A DNA stretch of 64,000 nucleotides, from NCBI RefSeq assembly GCF_011752565.1, contig NZ_VWXK01000013.1:62001-126000 (forward strand). Direction: 5' to 3'. This DNA is from Pantoea sp. Ap-967. Its GTDB lineage: Bacteria > Pseudomonadota > Gammaproteobacteria > Pseudomonadales > Pseudomonadaceae. Of this stretch, positions 8,864 to 18,233 are shown piece by piece. Made by a program: the position numbers and the translations under genes. The notes below the pieces were generated by a model. It made no database searches. It saw only the letters and a program-made list of their open reading frames with translations, and was not told the DNA's origin. Each line of letters starts with the position of its first letter. Positions within the stretch are counted from its first letter, which is position 1.

Positions 8864-10828
8864 ATGACAAAAAAAATACGCTTTGCTGGCCGGTTCCTGT
8901 TTTTATCCTGCGACAGCGCCGTAGTGCAACGCCAAATTGCAGGCGAAGACCTCGATCTGCGGGCTGCGCTGCCACTGCGTGACAACATATCCACTGATGA
9001 AATTACGCCTGTCGTTATCATGATGACGTACGACGAGCGCCTGGGCACTTACCCCTACGTTGGCTTCAAGACGGAAGGACAACTACCGATCGGCAACGAC
9101 GCGGTGAGGAACGGCGGCTTCGAGATCACCGTCGCCGGCAAGCGGTATGGGAAAGGCTCTTCACGTGAGTCCAGCCCACTGGCCGAGAAATCCGCAGGCA
9201 TTCGGTTGATCATCGCTGAGAGCTTTGAGCGGATTTATCGGCAAAACTGCGACAATATCGGCATCTACACGTCGACCGATTTCTCACTCATTGATCGCAT
9301 TCGTGCAGGCGAAGAGATCGCCCTCGAAGAGTTCCTGGCCGGTCGCGATGCAGTTACTCAGGACGTGATTCGCGCTGGCGGGCTGTTGCCGTACAGCAAG
9401 CAGCAGTTGCCTCGCAATCCGGAGAAGGTGTTCAAACCGCTCGCTGGCAACCGACGCCCGATGACGCTGGTAGAGAAGATCATTGAACGACGACGCGTCG
9501 CTCCCCAAGGGGATCTGGCACGCGGGGACGGTGTTTTCCTGTCCGCCGATTGGCGTTTCAGCCATGACTATTTCACGGGCATGTGCGCACACCTGATGCA
9601 CGGTGCATTTGGCCAAGCGCTCGAGCTAGCGCGACCCAGCGAGATCATCGCATTCCAGGATCACCTGATCCTGGCCAGCCAGAGTTTCCCTCATGTACGC
9701 GACAACCTACTGGCAGCGGTGGGTGGGCTCGCATCGGCCCACGACGAATTTGTACGACGTTATCCAGTTCGTGCCCATGGTGCGCTGGTTGGGCTGAGTG
9801 GATCGGAAGGTATCTGCCATGCCCTCTTGACCGAGCAATACGCGCTGCCCGGCCAGGTCGTGGTAGGTACCGACTCGCATACACCGCATTCCGGTGCACT
9901 GGGCTGCCTCGCGTTTGGCGCCGGCGCCACAGATATCGCCAACAGTTGGGCAACAGGCTTCATCCGTTGCCGTATGCCTGAGGTCATCAAGGTTGAGCTG
10001 ACGGGCAAACTGCGCGCAGGGGTAACGGCCAAGGATATCGTCCTTGAGCTTCTGCGCAGCGAGCCAATCCGACAGGGCCAGGCCATTGGTGCAGTTTTCG
10101 AATATTCCGGCGAGGCTGTGGCCGCGCTGTCCATCGATGAACGAGCAACGTTGACCAATATGGTTGCCGAACTGGGTGGATTTACCGGCATTGTGATCCC
10201 TGACCAGAAGGCGGTCGACTTTATCCGTGAGCGCCGCGGCGTAGAGATCGAGCTGGAGGATTGGCTATTCAGTGATCCTGAAGCTGAATACAAAGAGCAG
10301 ATCAGAATCGACTGCAATGCGCTCGCCCCGCTTGTCGCTGCACCAGGTGATCCGGGAAATGGCATGGCGATCAGTGATCTCGATGCCGCGATTCCCATCG
10401 ACATCGCCTACGGCGGCTCCTGCACTGCAGGTAAGCGAGAAGATTTCGATTACTACCATGAGGTGCTTGCCTGGGGTATTGAACGCGGATTGCGCATCCC
10501 TGATCACACCAAGCTCTATCTACAGTTCGGTACCCTCGCCGTCCGCGATTACTGCAAGCAGCAGGGTTATCTCGAGACCTTCGAGAAAGCTGGAGTTGAA
10601 CTGATCATGCCGGGTTGCGGTGCTTGCGCCAATTGTGGCCCGGGGTCATCGACACGGGCTGAGCAGGTAACCGTGAGTGCTATCAACCGTAACTTCCCTG
10701 GGCGCTCAGGCCCCGGCCAGGTTTGGCTTGCCAGTCCTTACACCGTCGTCGCAAGCGCCCTGCTCGGGAAGCTCGCCAGCTTCGAAACACTGCAAGAGGT
10801 CGTGTCCTCTGAAGTGGCTACAGCATGA
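8864..10828 (+). CDS. aconitase/isopropylmalate-dehydratase-type hydro-lyase, swivel domain first
   Basis: 654 residues. Residues 30-185 are a LeuD-like swivel domain (RDNISTDEITP, GKGSSRESS at 97-104). Residues 200-654 are the LeuC/aconitase catalytic part: VGTDSHTPHSGALG (334-347), GGSCTAGKRE (518-526) with cluster ligand C520, and GCGACANCG with C585 and C588, then INRNFPGRSG. All three 4Fe-4S cysteines are present, so it should be an active dehydratase/isomerase. In ordinary LeuCD or AcnA the swivel domain comes last or is a separate protein; here it is fused at the front. The start is the ATG six bases after GAGGAG. It overlaps the RraA-type gene by ATGA. The substrate is probably a hydroxy di- or tricarboxylate; which one is not visible. 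Confidence 0.88.
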   Translation: MTKKIRFAGRFLFLSCDSAVVQRQIAGEDLDLRAALPLRDNISTDEITPVVIMMTYDERLGTYPYVGFKTEGQLPIGNDAVRNGGFEITVAGKRYGKGSSRESSPLAEKSAGIRLIIAESFERIYRQNCDNIGIYTSTDFSLIDRIRAGEEIALEEFLAGRDAVTQDVIRAGGLLPYSKQQLPRNPEKVFKPLAGNRRPMTLVEKIIERRRVAPQGDLARGDGVFLSADWRFSHDYFTGMCAHLMHGAFGQALELARPSEIIAFQDHLILASQSFPHVRDNLLAAVGGLASAHDEFVRRYPVRAHGALVGLSGSEGICHALLTEQYALPGQVVVGTDSHTPHSGALGCLAFGAGATDIANSWATGFIRCRMPEVIKVELTGKLRAGVTAKDIVLELLRSEPIRQGQAIGAVFEYSGEAVAALSIDERATLTNMVAELGGFTGIVIPDQKAVDFIRERRGVEIELEDWLFSDPEAEYKEQIRIDCNALAPLVAAPGDPGNGMAISDLDAAIPIDIAYGGSCTAGKREDFDYYHEVLAWGIERGLRIPDHTKLYLQFGTLAVRDYCKQQGYLETFEKAGVELIMPGCGACANCGPGSSTRAEQVTVSAINRNFPGRSGPGQVWLASPYTVVASALLGKLASFETLQEVVSSEVATA

Positions 10829-11319
10829 TATCTACCGCCGACCTTTGCGATATGCACTCTGGCCTTCTCGCCACTGGCGAGTTGCGAATCCTGCACGGAA
10901 CTTGGCGCTGGTTCAGCGAAGCCCGCTCTCTTTGCGGACAAATCATGACGCTGGAAGCGCGTGGCTGTAATGCCGAGCTACGCGATCTGCTGGCACAACC
11001 TGGTCATGCGAGAGTCCTGATCATAGATGCCGGTAATGATTCAGGAGCGTTACTGGGTGACAACCTAGCCAAAGAGGCGCTTCGCAACGGCTGGGGCGGC
11101 GTATTCGTGAACGGCAATGTACGAGACTGCTCCGCGTTGGCATCCATCGCACTGCCAGTGCTCGCGATGGGAAGTTGGCCGCAGCGATCAAAGAACCAAC
11201 GCGGTGGAGGTGTTGGAGCACCTTTAACTATTGGCGGCGCACCTATCTCTCCTGGCGACTGGATCTATGCGGACGAGGATGGCGTGGTGGTAAGCAAGAG
11301 CGAACTGAAGTCAGGCTGA
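10825..11319 (+). CDS. RraA/HMG-aldolase-family protein
   Basis: 164 residues of the RraA fold, which includes 4-hydroxy-4-methyl-2-oxoglutarate aldolases and oxaloacetate decarboxylases. The metal- and substrate-binding pieces are there: GALLGDNLAKEA, GGVFVNGNVRD with the Arg-Asp pair, and GDWIYADEDGVVV at the C-terminal end. Its start overlaps the stop of the hydratase (ATGA), so the two are translated together, which argues for consecutive steps: hydration/isomerisation to a 4-hydroxy-2-oxo acid, then cleavage to pyruvate. It is shorter at the C-terminus than typical RraA aldolases. A role in RNase E regulation is unlikely in this context. Confidence 0.85.
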   Translation: MISTADLCDMHSGLLATGELRILHGTWRWFSEARSLCGQIMTLEARGCNAELRDLLAQPGHARVLIIDAGNDSGALLGDNLAKEALRNGWGGVFVNGNVRDCSALASIALPVLAMGSWPQRSKNQRGGGVGAPLTIGGAPISPGDWIYADEDGVVVSKSELKSG

Positions 11320-11428
11320 AACTCCCGGGGCAGCCGCCTACGACCGTGAGCTGAAGACCTGATTAGTGGCTGATGATAGCCTCATCGGCCAAGCATATCT
11401 CCGACAAATACAACTATGGAGAATTTGA

Positions 11429-12745
11429 ATGGCTACTCTGACCCAAGGCGCAACCCACGTTGCTTCGGATGTGCAAGAGCTGCTGCTTTATCGTCGCATT
11501 GCCTGGCGCATCCTGCCGCTGACGATTGTCTGCTTCCTGTTTTCCTACTTCGACCGAATCAACATCAGCTTCGCCAAGACCCAGATGCAGGCTGAGCTGG
11601 GCTTGAGCGATGCCGCTTATGGATTTGCCGCGAGCATCTTCTTCTTCGGCTATGTGATGTTCGAGGTTCCAAGCAGCTATGGGCTGAAGAAATACGGCGC
11701 GCCCAGCTGGATCTGCCGGATCATGGTGTCGTGGGGGCTTGCAACCGCCTGCCTGGTGTTCGCCTACAACGAGTACACCCTGTACTTCCTGCGTTTTCTG
11801 ATTGGTGTGATGGAGGCTGGTTTTGGCCCGGCACTGTTGTTCTATCTCGCCTGCTGGTTCCCGAAAAAGAACCTGGCCAGCATGAACGGCATCTGGTTCC
11901 TGTCCATACCCCTTTCCGGTGTGCTAGGCGCACCAGTTTCCGGTGTCATTCTGGAGTACATGAACGGTTTCCTGGGGCTGGCTGGATGGCATTGGCTGTT
12001 CGTGCTGTCGGGCCTGCCATGTGCGCTGCTGGGCGTCATTGTGTTGTTCAAGCTGGATCGCGATATCCAGTCGGCCAAGTGGCTCACCCAGCCGGAAAAA
12101 GACCTGCTCCAGCGCAATCTGGATAACGACAGGAAGGACTCGAAACCGATCCACGCCTCCTTGCTCAAGGTAATCCTGACCCGCGAGGTAGCGATACTTT
12201 CGGCGATCTACTTCATGGTCAAGCTGATCGGCTACGGCCTGAACTTCTGGATGCCGCATCTGATCGGCTCATCCGGGGTGCAGAACCAAATGGCGGTAGG
12301 CTTTCTCACCGCCTTGCCCTATCTCGTCGCGGCCATCGGCATGATCTTTGTTACACGCCGCTCGGACGCGAGTGGGGAACGTAAGCGGTACCTGTGGCAA
12401 TGCATGGTCGTGGGCGGTATCGGCTATTTCGCGGCATGCTATTTCAATGACAATCACTACTTGCTGACCGCATTCCTGGTGCTTGCCACGGCAGGTGTGT
12501 TCATCGCCATTCCAATTTTCTGGACAATTCCCCAGACAGCGTTCGCAGGGCTGGCCATCGCCGGTGGTATTGCGGCTATCAACACCGTCGGACAGCTGAG
12601 TGGCATGGTGGCACCACTGCTGGTCGGCTATATCAACGACCTCACCGGCAATACCTATATGGGCATGCTGGCGCTGGCGCCCTTCTGCTTTATCTGTGTT
12701 GCCCTGATCCTGTGGGGCATTCCGAACGATCGCAAGATCGCTTGA
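11429..12745 (+). CDS. MFS transporter, anion:cation symporter (ACS) type
   Basis: 438 residues, about twelve transmembrane helices. N-terminal signature RILPLTIVCFLFSYFDRINI and KTQMQAELGLSDAAYGF is that of the ACS family (phthalate, tartrate, glucarate permeases). It lies 109 bp downstream of the RraA-type gene on the same strand and in front of an OprD porin, so it most likely brings in the carboxylate used by the hydratase/aldolase pair. Confidence 0.9.
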   Translation: MATLTQGATHVASDVQELLLYRRIAWRILPLTIVCFLFSYFDRINISFAKTQMQAELGLSDAAYGFAASIFFFGYVMFEVPSSYGLKKYGAPSWICRIMVSWGLATACLVFAYNEYTLYFLRFLIGVMEAGFGPALLFYLACWFPKKNLASMNGIWFLSIPLSGVLGAPVSGVILEYMNGFLGLAGWHWLFVLSGLPCALLGVIVLFKLDRDIQSAKWLTQPEKDLLQRNLDNDRKDSKPIHASLLKVILTREVAILSAIYFMVKLIGYGLNFWMPHLIGSSGVQNQMAVGFLTALPYLVAAIGMIFVTRRSDASGERKRYLWQCMVVGGIGYFAACYFNDNHYLLTAFLVLATAGVFIAIPIFWTIPQTAFAGLAIAGGIAAINTVGQLSGMVAPLLVGYINDLTGNTYMGMLALAPFCFICVALILWGIPNDRKIA

Positions 12746-12839
12746 TCCCTAGGGTACCCAGCACTTTTGCCGAACTGGTCAGCACGCGAGCCTTGGCGCC
12801 GCGTGCTGTGCTCTGACGTGTGTGCAACTGGAGTCGACA

Positions 12840-14120
12840 ATGATAAGAACATGCTCTGGCACGCTTTTCGTACCCCTTCTGGGACTTGCCATCCCTTGCG
12901 TATCGCAAGCCGACTTCCTGAGCGATAGCAAGGGTACGCTTGAGGCCCGAAACTTCTATTTCAGCAGAGACTTCCGTAGCGACGCCTCTGCCCAATCGAA
13001 GCGTGAAGAGTGGGCTCAAGGCTTCATTCTTCGGACTCAGAGCGGCTATACGGAGGGTACTGTGGGATTCGGACTCGATGCCATTGCCATGCTGGGTAGC
13101 AAGCTCGACTCGAGTCCGGATCGCACGAGTACCGGTCTGCTGCCAAAACAGGGTGATGGACGCGCAGCCGATGAGTTTTCGACCCTCGCCCCAACCGCCA
13201 AAGTGAAAATCTCGGCTACCGAACTGAAGGTTGGCGCTCTGACGCCTACTTTTCCGCTGCTGGCGGCCAACTTCAGCCGACTCGTCCCCCAGGCCTTCGA
13301 TGGCGCGCTATTGACATCGAGCGACATCGAAAACCTCTCTGTATCCGTTGGCCGAATCGAAAAAGTAAAAGCCCGCGACTCCTCGAACTTCGAAGATATG
13401 ACCATTACGTCCATGTCGGGAGCGTTTTCCGGCTCTGCGAGCAGTAACGGGATGGACTACTTGGGACTTGATTACAAACTCGGCTCAAGGCTCATTCTGA
13501 GCGCTCACCACGCCACGCTTGATGACATCTATCGTAAAAACTACCTGGGGCTGCAGTACAGCCTGCCGATCGGATCAGGTCGGGCCTTTACTGAAATCCG
13601 CTATTTCGACGCTGGCAATGAAGGACGCGCCATAGCCGGGAACGTGGACAACAGAACACTGAGTACAAACCTGGGTTACAAACTGGGCCCTCACACAATC
13701 AGCGGAGGGTATCAAAAGAGCCGCGGGGCTTCGGCGTACCCCTACCTCGCCGGCAGTGATACCTACCTGTTCAGCGAAATGCTGGTTAGCACGTTCGGCA
13801 TGGAGAATGAGCGGGCTTGGCATGCCAGATACGACCTCGACTTTGTCGCGTTTGGGATTCCTGGGCTCACATTTACGGCCAGGTACGTCCGAGGGGATCA
13901 GATCGATCCTGAGCAAGTGTCCGGAAGGAAAGCAGCCAATCTGCGCAGGTCGAACGACGACGGCACTGAATGGGAGCGCTCGACGGACATCACCTACATT
14001 GTGCAGTCGGGGCCGCTCAAGGATTTCTCGATCCGCTGGCGTAATGCGACGTATCGTTCGACCTACACGAATAGCGCAGACGAGAATCGGCTGATCGTCA
14101 GCTACCTCTTCAACTTCTAA
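12840..14120 (+). CDS. OprD-family outer-membrane porin
   Basis: 426 residues. Signal peptide of about 24 residues ending near VSQA; the mature protein opens with DFLSDSKGTLEARNFYFSRD, the OprD family signature, and ends in aromatic F (SYLFNF), the usual C-terminus of an outer-membrane barrel. The ATG after TGGAG is used; it gives a proper signal sequence. OprD porins pass basic amino acids or aromatic and aliphatic carboxylates. It is the last gene of the hydratase-RraA-transporter unit. Confidence 0.9.
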   Translation: MIRTCSGTLFVPLLGLAIPCVSQADFLSDSKGTLEARNFYFSRDFRSDASAQSKREEWAQGFILRTQSGYTEGTVGFGLDAIAMLGSKLDSSPDRTSTGLLPKQGDGRAADEFSTLAPTAKVKISATELKVGALTPTFPLLAANFSRLVPQAFDGALLTSSDIENLSVSVGRIEKVKARDSSNFEDMTITSMSGAFSGSASSNGMDYLGLDYKLGSRLILSAHHATLDDIYRKNYLGLQYSLPIGSGRAFTEIRYFDAGNEGRAIAGNVDNRTLSTNLGYKLGPHTISGGYQKSRGASAYPYLAGSDTYLFSEMLVSTFGMENERAWHARYDLDFVAFGIPGLTFTARYVRGDQIDPEQVSGRKAANLRRSNDDGTEWERSTDITYIVQSGPLKDFSIRWRNATYRSTYTNSADENRLIVSYLFNF

Positions 14121-14262
14121 GTCAGTTCTACCGTACATAGCCTGTATGAATTCAGGCAGAGGCTCAATCTATTATATGGTCAGGACGCCATTACCTTGAA
14201 TCGAGGCGATTTTAAATATAATTATCAAGTAATTTCGATCACTTAAATGTGCTGCATAATTC

Positions 14263-14835
14263 TCACAGCTTGACCAACCCATTCAAGAGTTTTGAAATAT
14301 TTTGTTTAGCCTCTGAGAATGAGGGGTACCCACCTGTCATACAGCCATGAACAGCAGCTCCTTCCACATAGGCATATAAAAATCTCGATGCAACGCAACC
14401 GTATCGTGAATTCAAAGCGCCGATGGCGACGTTTCTCCACTCATGCAAAATACCATGATGACATGGCTTCCCTAGCAAAAACCAATAAAACTCCATTACA
14501 GCCTTTTTGCTTGGACTGTTTTCTCGGTTTCCGCCAGATGCAACTAATGCTAAGTAATCGCCAACCTCTTCACTTTTAGAGCCAACTAAAATCTCTGTAT
14601 CTAAAAATCCACCAACATAGGGGATATACCTTGCTGCTGCCTGGCCAATGACCTGATCTAAACCGTCGAAATAGTATGTGATTGTTCCAGGTGATACGTC
14701 CGTCCTCAAAGACAATTTTCGATAGGTCAACTTCCTTATGCCCTCGTCTAAAATAATCTCTACAGCAGCATCAACAATGTCTTGCCATTTCCCAGAGGTG
14801 CCATGCGCTCCTTTAGGTCTACCCCTTTTTTTCAT
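14263..14835 (-). CDS. TetR-family regulator
   Basis: 190 residues, starting MKKRGRPKGAHGTSGKWQDI; helix-turn-helix around residues 15-55 with LTYRKLSLRTDVSPGTITYY. The C-terminal effector domain has no specific match that I recognise. The ATG at 14835 is preferred to one 33 bp upstream because TAAGGAT precedes it. The gene is clearly AT-richer than the neighbours. It is convergent to the porin gene and tandem with, but terminator-separated from, the aspartate-dehydrogenase-like operon. Confidence 0.82.
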   Translation of the reverse strand: MKKRGRPKGAHGTSGKWQDIVDAAVEIILDEGIRKLTYRKLSLRTDVSPGTITYYFDGLDQVIGQAAARYIPYVGGFLDTEILVGSKSEEVGDYLALVASGGNRENSPSKKAVMEFYWFLLGKPCHHGILHEWRNVAIGALNSRYGCVASRFLYAYVEGAAVHGCMTGGYPSFSEAKQNISKLLNGLVKL

Positions 14836-14880
14836 AGAGCAGCAATCCTTAGCGCTAATAGAGTGCAAATCACAACAAAA

Positions 14881-14919
14881 AGGCTCACCCTAAACACCAT
14901 TGGTGTCTTAGGCGAGCCT
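14881..14919 (-). terminator. Rho-independent terminator of the cupin-hydrolase-AspDH operon
   Basis: An inverted repeat with arms AGGCTCACCCTAAACACC and GGTGTCTTAGGCGAGCCT (few mismatches, ATT loop). On the minus strand it is followed by a T-rich run, 27 bp after the AspDH-like stop codon. Confidence 0.8.
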
Positions 14920-14945
14920 ATCTCAATCTACAATTAACAGCTTGA

Positions 14946-15758
14946 TTAGAACACGGTGGTCAAAACTTGCTTACTGACCGCTTCCTCAATGCTCAGTGCT
15001 GCAAGCCAAGAAGTCTTGACATTGTCGGGCAACGGATTGTTAGCAAGCCAAATCCCCAACTCGCCGAATGCACCTTTCACCTTAACTTCATGAACGTTCT
15101 TCTGGACGGTAGGGTCGGCGACCAATTCAACTTGAGTCGCATCAAACCCGACACCAGACAGAGCAACGGCTGCGGTGACGTTAGCATTTTTCGGGAACTT
15201 CATGGACGCTTCAGCTGCGGTACCACGGAAAATAGTTGTTGGGACGGTGATACCTGCCAAGTCAAACTCCTGCTCTGCCGGAGTACCAGTCCAAGCCTGC
15301 GGAGGCTTACGCCCGGTATAAACCACTTCATCCAGGCCTGCAGCCCGAGCTGAACGCATAGCGTCAAGGCCGCCAATTGCACCCGATACCAGAATCAAGC
15401 GAGCACCGCCTTCCTCTGCAGCAGCTTCAAGATCCTTAGCCAAGGCCTTGTCAGCCAATGCGCCGATCGAAGCAATGACAACGTCCACACCAGCCTTAAG
15501 CACAGGCGGCACAACATGAACCACAGCACCATGCCCTGCGCATTCAATAACGAGGTCAGGCTTCCAACTGATCAGACTTTGCGCATCCGAGAAAAGCTCA
15601 ATGCTGCTTTCTTTAGCAAAGCCTACGGAAGCTGCGGATGGGTCGATTGCGGCGTATGTTGCCTCAGGGAGGTGCTGGGTCTTGAGTGCATTCAAGACGC
15701 GTTTGCCGATTGCACCAAGACCGATAATGCCAACACGGTTGATAGTCTTTGTAGTCAT
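14946..15758 (-). CDS. L-aspartate dehydrogenase-like NAD(P) oxidoreductase
   Basis: 270 residues with an N-terminal Rossmann fold (VGIIGLGAIGKRV) and a C-terminal DUF108/AspDH domain (KFPKNANVTAAVALSG, VELVADPTVQKNVHEVKV). Characterised members interconvert L-aspartate and oxaloacetate or iminoaspartate. Length and motifs match AspDH well, but its place behind a cupin and an alpha/beta hydrolase under LacI-type operators argues for a catabolic role, for example reducing or oxidising an amino or imino intermediate. It overlaps the hydrolase gene by 4 bp. Confidence 0.85.
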   Translation of the reverse strand: MTTKTINRVGIIGLGAIGKRVLNALKTQHLPEATYAAIDPSAASVGFAKESSIELFSDAQSLISWKPDLVIECAGHGAVVHVVPPVLKAGVDVVIASIGALADKALAKDLEAAAEEGGARLILVSGAIGGLDAMRSARAAGLDEVVYTGRKPPQAWTGTPAEQEFDLAGITVPTTIFRGTAAEASMKFPKNANVTAAVALSGVGFDATQVELVADPTVQKNVHEVKVKGAFGELGIWLANNPLPDNVKTSWLAALSIEEAVSKQVLTTVF

Positions 15759-16522
15759 TTTTGCGTCTCCCAGAAATTACGCAGCAGGGATGTATATACA
15801 GAAGTACGAGTAACCGGCGCAAAATGCCCGCCGCTCAACTCAATAAGTTTCGCGCCTGGAATCAGACGAGCCAACTCTTCGGAATGGTGATAAGGAATGA
15901 TAAAATCATCCTGAGCACCAATTACGCATGCAGGGAGAGCAATATGTTTCAATTCATCCCGGCGAGTATAGCTCTGCAGCATATCCATCCGAGCTTGAGT
16001 CATATCCACATCAACTTCGGATGGCGCGCTGTAATCCAGAGTCTCGTCAACAGCAAACTGCTCGCCATACCAGCTAGACGGATACGCCACTAAACGGGTC
16101 ATCGCGTTATAAGCGGTACCGCCCAGATTAGCCAAGACAAACTGACGATAAGCAAAGAAATCCAAGAACCGCTTATCCGGCTTTGTCCATCCACTGCTCA
16201 AAACGATGGATTTAACCCGGTGCGAATGGTCAAGTGCCATTGCCTGTGTGACGAGCGAACCCGTCGAGTGCCCTACAATATGAGCACGTTCGATACCACA
16301 GGAGTCAAGGACAGAAAGCAAAGCATCTACGATACCGGGAATTGTCGGTTTCCCGACAATTCCACTCTGACCTACACCTGGGTGATCGAAAGTAATCACA
16401 CGGTAATCGCCAACCAACTCATTGACAACGGGCTGCCAAAAAGCACTCAAACCGCCCAAACCGGAGACCAATACGACCGCTTCGCCTGCCCCCTGGTCTA
16501 CCGAGTAGATATTCTTACCCAT
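15755..16522 (-). CDS. alpha/beta hydrolase
   Basis: 255 residues with the canonical triad in order: nucleophile Ser in GHSTGS (about 96), Asp in IGAQDDFI, His in SGGHFAP. It resembles the RutD/NicD group of small C-C or amide hydrolases (DHPGVGQSG after strand 4). Lies 11 bp downstream of the cupin gene and overlaps the AspDH-like gene, so the three form an operon. A dioxygenase-like cupin followed by a hydrolase suggests ring or chain opening then hydrolysis; the substrate is unknown. Confidence 0.85.
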   Translation of the reverse strand: MGKNIYSVDQGAGEAVVLVSGLGGLSAFWQPVVNELVGDYRVITFDHPGVGQSGIVGKPTIPGIVDALLSVLDSCGIERAHIVGHSTGSLVTQAMALDHSHRVKSIVLSSGWTKPDKRFLDFFAYRQFVLANLGGTAYNAMTRLVAYPSSWYGEQFAVDETLDYSAPSEVDVDMTQARMDMLQSYTRRDELKHIALPACVIGAQDDFIIPYHHSEELARLIPGAKLIELSGGHFAPVTRTSVYTSLLRNFWETQK

Positions 16523-16533
16523 GGTGCACTCGC

Positions 16534-17055
16534 TTAATTCTTGGTGTAAGCAAACACACCGCTTGCTTCAATTTGTTCAATGTTCGATGGACGCTCAAAC
16601 GGTTCCGGAGCTGGCTCGCCATGAGTACGAGGACGACCGACATCACGGAAGAAATCTTCCAGTCCGCTTGGGTTCATGAACCAAACCCAGTGAAGATCAA
16701 CGTCGCCGGTGTTTTCGAAAGTATGCGAGTTGTGCTCACCCAGGAAGAGAGTAACGCCAGGCTCGAGCTTGTATTCCTTGCCATCTACAATGGCAGTGCC
16801 GGTGCCAGAGACGAAGTGCAAGACCTCTTCGTTGGTGGAGTGCGCGTGCTCACGTACACGACCTCCCGGTGGCATCATTTGAGTACCAACGGAGAAATTG
16901 CGATTCATTTTGAAAAGATTCGGGGACACGGCTACCGATACATAGCCGTTCGCTGGCTTCGGCTGCCAGTAACTAGCTTCGGTTTCGCGAGTCACGTAAA
17001 CCAAGGAGCCTTTGGTTACCTGGGTTTCAGTCTCATTTACTGCTTGATTGCTCAT
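16534..17055 (-). CDS. cupin-domain protein, possible dioxygenase
   Basis: 173 residues. One cupin domain with metal ligands visible in REHAHSTNEEVLHFV and a second-motif His in LGEHNSHTFEN. A second gene at 33.1-33.6 kb is a clear paralogue (shared YWQP.PANGY/F, GTQ..PP...VREH.H, PEPFPRP/PEPFERP blocks). The ATG that follows GAGGA is used. First gene of the operon with hydrolase and AspDH-like protein; a LacI-type operator lies about 47 bp upstream and another 158 bp upstream. Either a non-haem iron oxygenase or a binding/isomerase cupin. Confidence 0.82.
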   Translation of the reverse strand: MSNQAVNETETQVTKGSLVYVTRETEASYWQPKPANGYVSVAVSPNLFKMNRNFSVGTQMMPPGGRVREHAHSTNEEVLHFVSGTGTAIVDGKEYKLEPGVTLFLGEHNSHTFENTGDVDLHWVWFMNPSGLEDFFRDVGRPRTHGEPAPEPFERPSNIEQIEASGVFAYTKN

Positions 17056-17101
17056 AATTATTCCTCTTATCAAACCAATGCAAAGACAGCATTCACGGAC
17101 T

Positions 17102-17115
17102 CGTAAACGATTACA
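17102..17115. promoter_or_regulatory. LacI-type operator, site 1
   Basis: CGTAAACGATTACA, 13 of 14 to the palindrome TGTAAACGATTACA. Positioned just upstream of the cupin operon start. Confidence 0.8.
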
Positions 17116-17212
17116 TTTTTTTGAATAGGAAAGCCGTGCTTCCTCGCCGTCACCTCAGACGCAAGCCCGGGTGGTCAACCGATGGAAAAAACGGCATCCC
17201 TCATGACACCTT

Positions 17213-17226
17213 TGTAATCGTTTACT
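17213..17226. promoter_or_regulatory. LacI-type operator, site 2
   Basis: TGTAATCGTTTACT, 13 of 14 to consensus. Second copy in the cupin-operon upstream region, 111 bp from site 1, a distance that would allow looping. Confidence 0.78.
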
Positions 17227-17295
17227 TTTCCGCTTGCAAGCGATTTCGACCAGCGAGAGGCCTACTCTCCGATTGCTTTTTACCGCAGCGCCGCC

Positions 17296-18030
17296 CTAGA
17301 GCGGTTGACGCAGATCAACAAATTTTTGCCCACCGTCGAGCAGGCAGTCGCTCAGGAACCAAAGAGTTGTTGCCTTGGCTGTCAAAGCAGCCCGCATCGA
17401 GTAGGCAGGCCGATGAGGACATGCAAAGCCATGCCCGACACCCTGGTGAATCTCGAATGAAGCGTCCCCACTCATCTCGATAAGCGGCTGCAACGTCCTT
17501 ACCTCATTCATCGTGATCAGATGGTCTTCTGCTGCAAAGTGAAACAGGAACGGAAACGCCATCGACCTAATACGCTCCGCTGTGCTAGCGATTCCACTTC
17601 CGTAGTAGCTGACTCCCGCACTGAGCTTCGGATTGTCTGCTAGCTCGTAAGCGAGCTTTCCACCCATACAGAAGCCAACAACCCCCATCCGACCTGTCAC
17701 GGCATCAAGCCGCTCAAGAAAGTCGACAGCCAGATCAAGATCGCTCTTCGCCTGAGACACATCCAAAGACTGGTAGTGGAGGTATGCACGCTCAGTTCCG
17801 CTCTGGTCGTAGCCAAGCTCCACGCGATGCTCGCTTCTCCAGAAGACATCGGGAGCCAGCACAACAAAACCTTCAGCTGCGTACTGGTCTGCAAGCTCAC
17901 GGATGTGCGCGTTAACCCCCCAAATTTCCTGTATCAACAGTAGGCCGGGCCCGGAGCCCTCGCGCGGCAAGGTCAAGTAGCCGGAAAAGCTGTCAGGGCC
18001 ATGCCCGGAAATATCAATCCAACGCCCCAC
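17296..18030 (-). CDS. dienelactone hydrolase-family protein
   Basis: About 244 residues from a GTG start that follows AAGGGG and gives VGRWIDISGHGPDSF; an ATG 39 bp earlier would add a hydrophobic stretch and is less likely. Catalytic Cys in GFCMGGK, Asp in AAEDHLI and His in GVGHGF form the dienelactone hydrolase triad. The family opens lactones in modified ortho-cleavage pathways. Divergent from the chemoreceptor, with two LacI-type operators in the space between, so both are probably members of the same regulon. Confidence 0.85.
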   Translation of the reverse strand: MGRWIDISGHGPDSFSGYLTLPREGSGPGLLLIQEIWGVNAHIRELADQYAAEGFVVLAPDVFWRSEHRVELGYDQSGTERAYLHYQSLDVSQAKSDLDLAVDFLERLDAVTGRMGVVGFCMGGKLAYELADNPKLSAGVSYYGSGIASTAERIRSMAFPFLFHFAAEDHLITMNEVRTLQPLIEMSGDASFEIHQGVGHGFACPHRPAYSMRAALTAKATTLWFLSDCLLDGGQKFVDLRQPL

Positions 18031-18233
18031 GGCAGCCCCTTGCGCAATCAGAAATAAAATCAAAATCAACGTAGAAAAAAAGCCCGCGTGAACGCAGGCG
18101 AACGAGTGTGAGAAAGCCTAACGAAGCAACGGCCCCCAGAGCCTACTAGCGGGTGACCAAACCCAGTAAACCTCCGCAGCCTCATGCTCCACCTCAGACC
18201 TGGGGCATGAAAACCAAGCTTGAGATGCATAAA

